DNA from: Ridgeia piscesae
Taxonomy: Eukaryota; Annelida; Polychaeta; Sabellida; Siboglinidae
Reading direction: 5' to 3'
NCBI GenBank assembly: GCA_025642075.2
Contig: JAODUO010000029.1
Span: forward strand, 33,501-97,500
Length of the DNA: 64,000 nucleotides
Part shown: in pieces, positions 63,530-64,000 of the stretch
Position numbering within the stretch: position 1 is the first letter of the stretch
How the letters are laid out: the number at the start of each line of letters is the position of its first letter
The notes under the pieces: model-generated
The model's input: the letters and a program-made list of their open reading frames with translations, nothing else
The model's database searches: none
Told to the model about the DNA's origin: nothing
Made by a program: the position numbers and the translations under genes

Positions 63530-64000
63530 GTAATCACTTATCTGCTCACTTTGAGGCCAAGCATCTGAAGAAGAATGTGGATACTTGCCAAGGGTCCATA
63601 AGCAGTAAAAAAATTAGAATCATGAAAAAATCACTTCAGTAGTTCACAGTGTACACAAAATGTGGACAAATTCTGTGTCTTGTTTTCAGCTGTGGTGAGT
63701 TTTTGATATAAAAACCGGTTCAACTCACTGGCATGTAATTATACGTTCTAACAATTCTTTTCAGCAGAAAAATTCGGACCATGTCTGTAGCCCTGCTATT
63801 ACGTTAGCAACTCTGTCACTTACAGACATAGATTAGAATATATTGGTGTATCGTTGCTATTTATTGGTGTTTCCAATTTTGTTAGGATGAGGGTTTGGTA
63901 GGTGGATGTGTGTCATCGATCCTAAAAAAAACACTGATCTTTGTAAATGTAAACAACTAGCCCAATAATGCATCTGTAATTAAAATTGTATAATGTAATT
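63530..64000. other. Upstream ZUP1 intron, window end
   Basis: Unique AT-rich sequence. No further ZUP1 exon could be identified before the window ends. Confidence 0.5.

Overview
This window is nuclear DNA from an animal. Genes are split by many GT-AG introns, UTRs are AT-rich with AATAAA signals, and the introns carry retroelements, DNA transposon relics and many mini- and microsatellites. The proteins belong to animal families (Na,K-ATPase beta, DBHS paraspeckle protein, ZMYM, ZUP1). Sequence divergence and short introns suggest a marine or other invertebrate, or an early chordate; I cannot place it more precisely. No prokaryotic, organellar or viral genes were seen. Exon models were made by hand from reading frame, splice sites and family conservation, and were checked for phase.

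Layout. (1) 1-8.6 kb, + strand: the 3' five exons of a Na,K-ATPase beta subunit gene. A decayed CR1/L2-like LINE lies antisense in one intron, a hairpin-forming repeat in another, and a 1.3 kb array of 45-bp units in the last intron. (2) 10.6-17.2 kb, - strand: a snoRNA host gene of GAS5/UHG type. It holds at least 12 well-formed copies and one decayed copy of one C/D box snoRNA. Six or seven sit in a tandem array of about 230-bp units, each holding one snoRNA and a candidate micro-exon. (3) 20.2-33 kb, - strand: a complete nine-coding-exon DBHS (NONO/PSPC1/SFPQ) gene whose tail is built from Gly-Pro-Met octapeptide repeats. (4) 33-52.9 kb, + strand: a ZMYM gene with 18 coding exons and 1832 codons. 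In order it has an acidic N-terminus, a SUMO-interaction-like motif, seven MYM zinc fingers, AT-hooks and a Crypton-derived DUF3504 domain. Two related hAT-type MITEs lie in adjacent introns. (5) 55.5-63.4 kb, - strand: the 3' part of ZUP1, a K63-specific deubiquitinase, from its ubiquitin-binding helix through the whole C78 catalytic domain.

Organisation. DBHS and ZMYM are divergent, with about 2 kb between coding starts, and may share a promoter region. ZMYM and ZUP1 converge, as do the ATPase gene and the snoRNA host. The genes do not form one pathway, although several are nuclear (RNA processing, chromatin/SUMO, ubiquitin at DNA damage).

The strongest candidate for something undescribed is the amplified snoRNA. 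Its D' guide is complementary to ten bases of the universal 18S 530 loop and would direct 2'-O-methylation of the uridine next to the decoding guanosine. Its D guide is conserved but has no target I recognise. A second pattern is tandem repeat arrays lying within a few to about 60 bases of splice sites in at least five introns.
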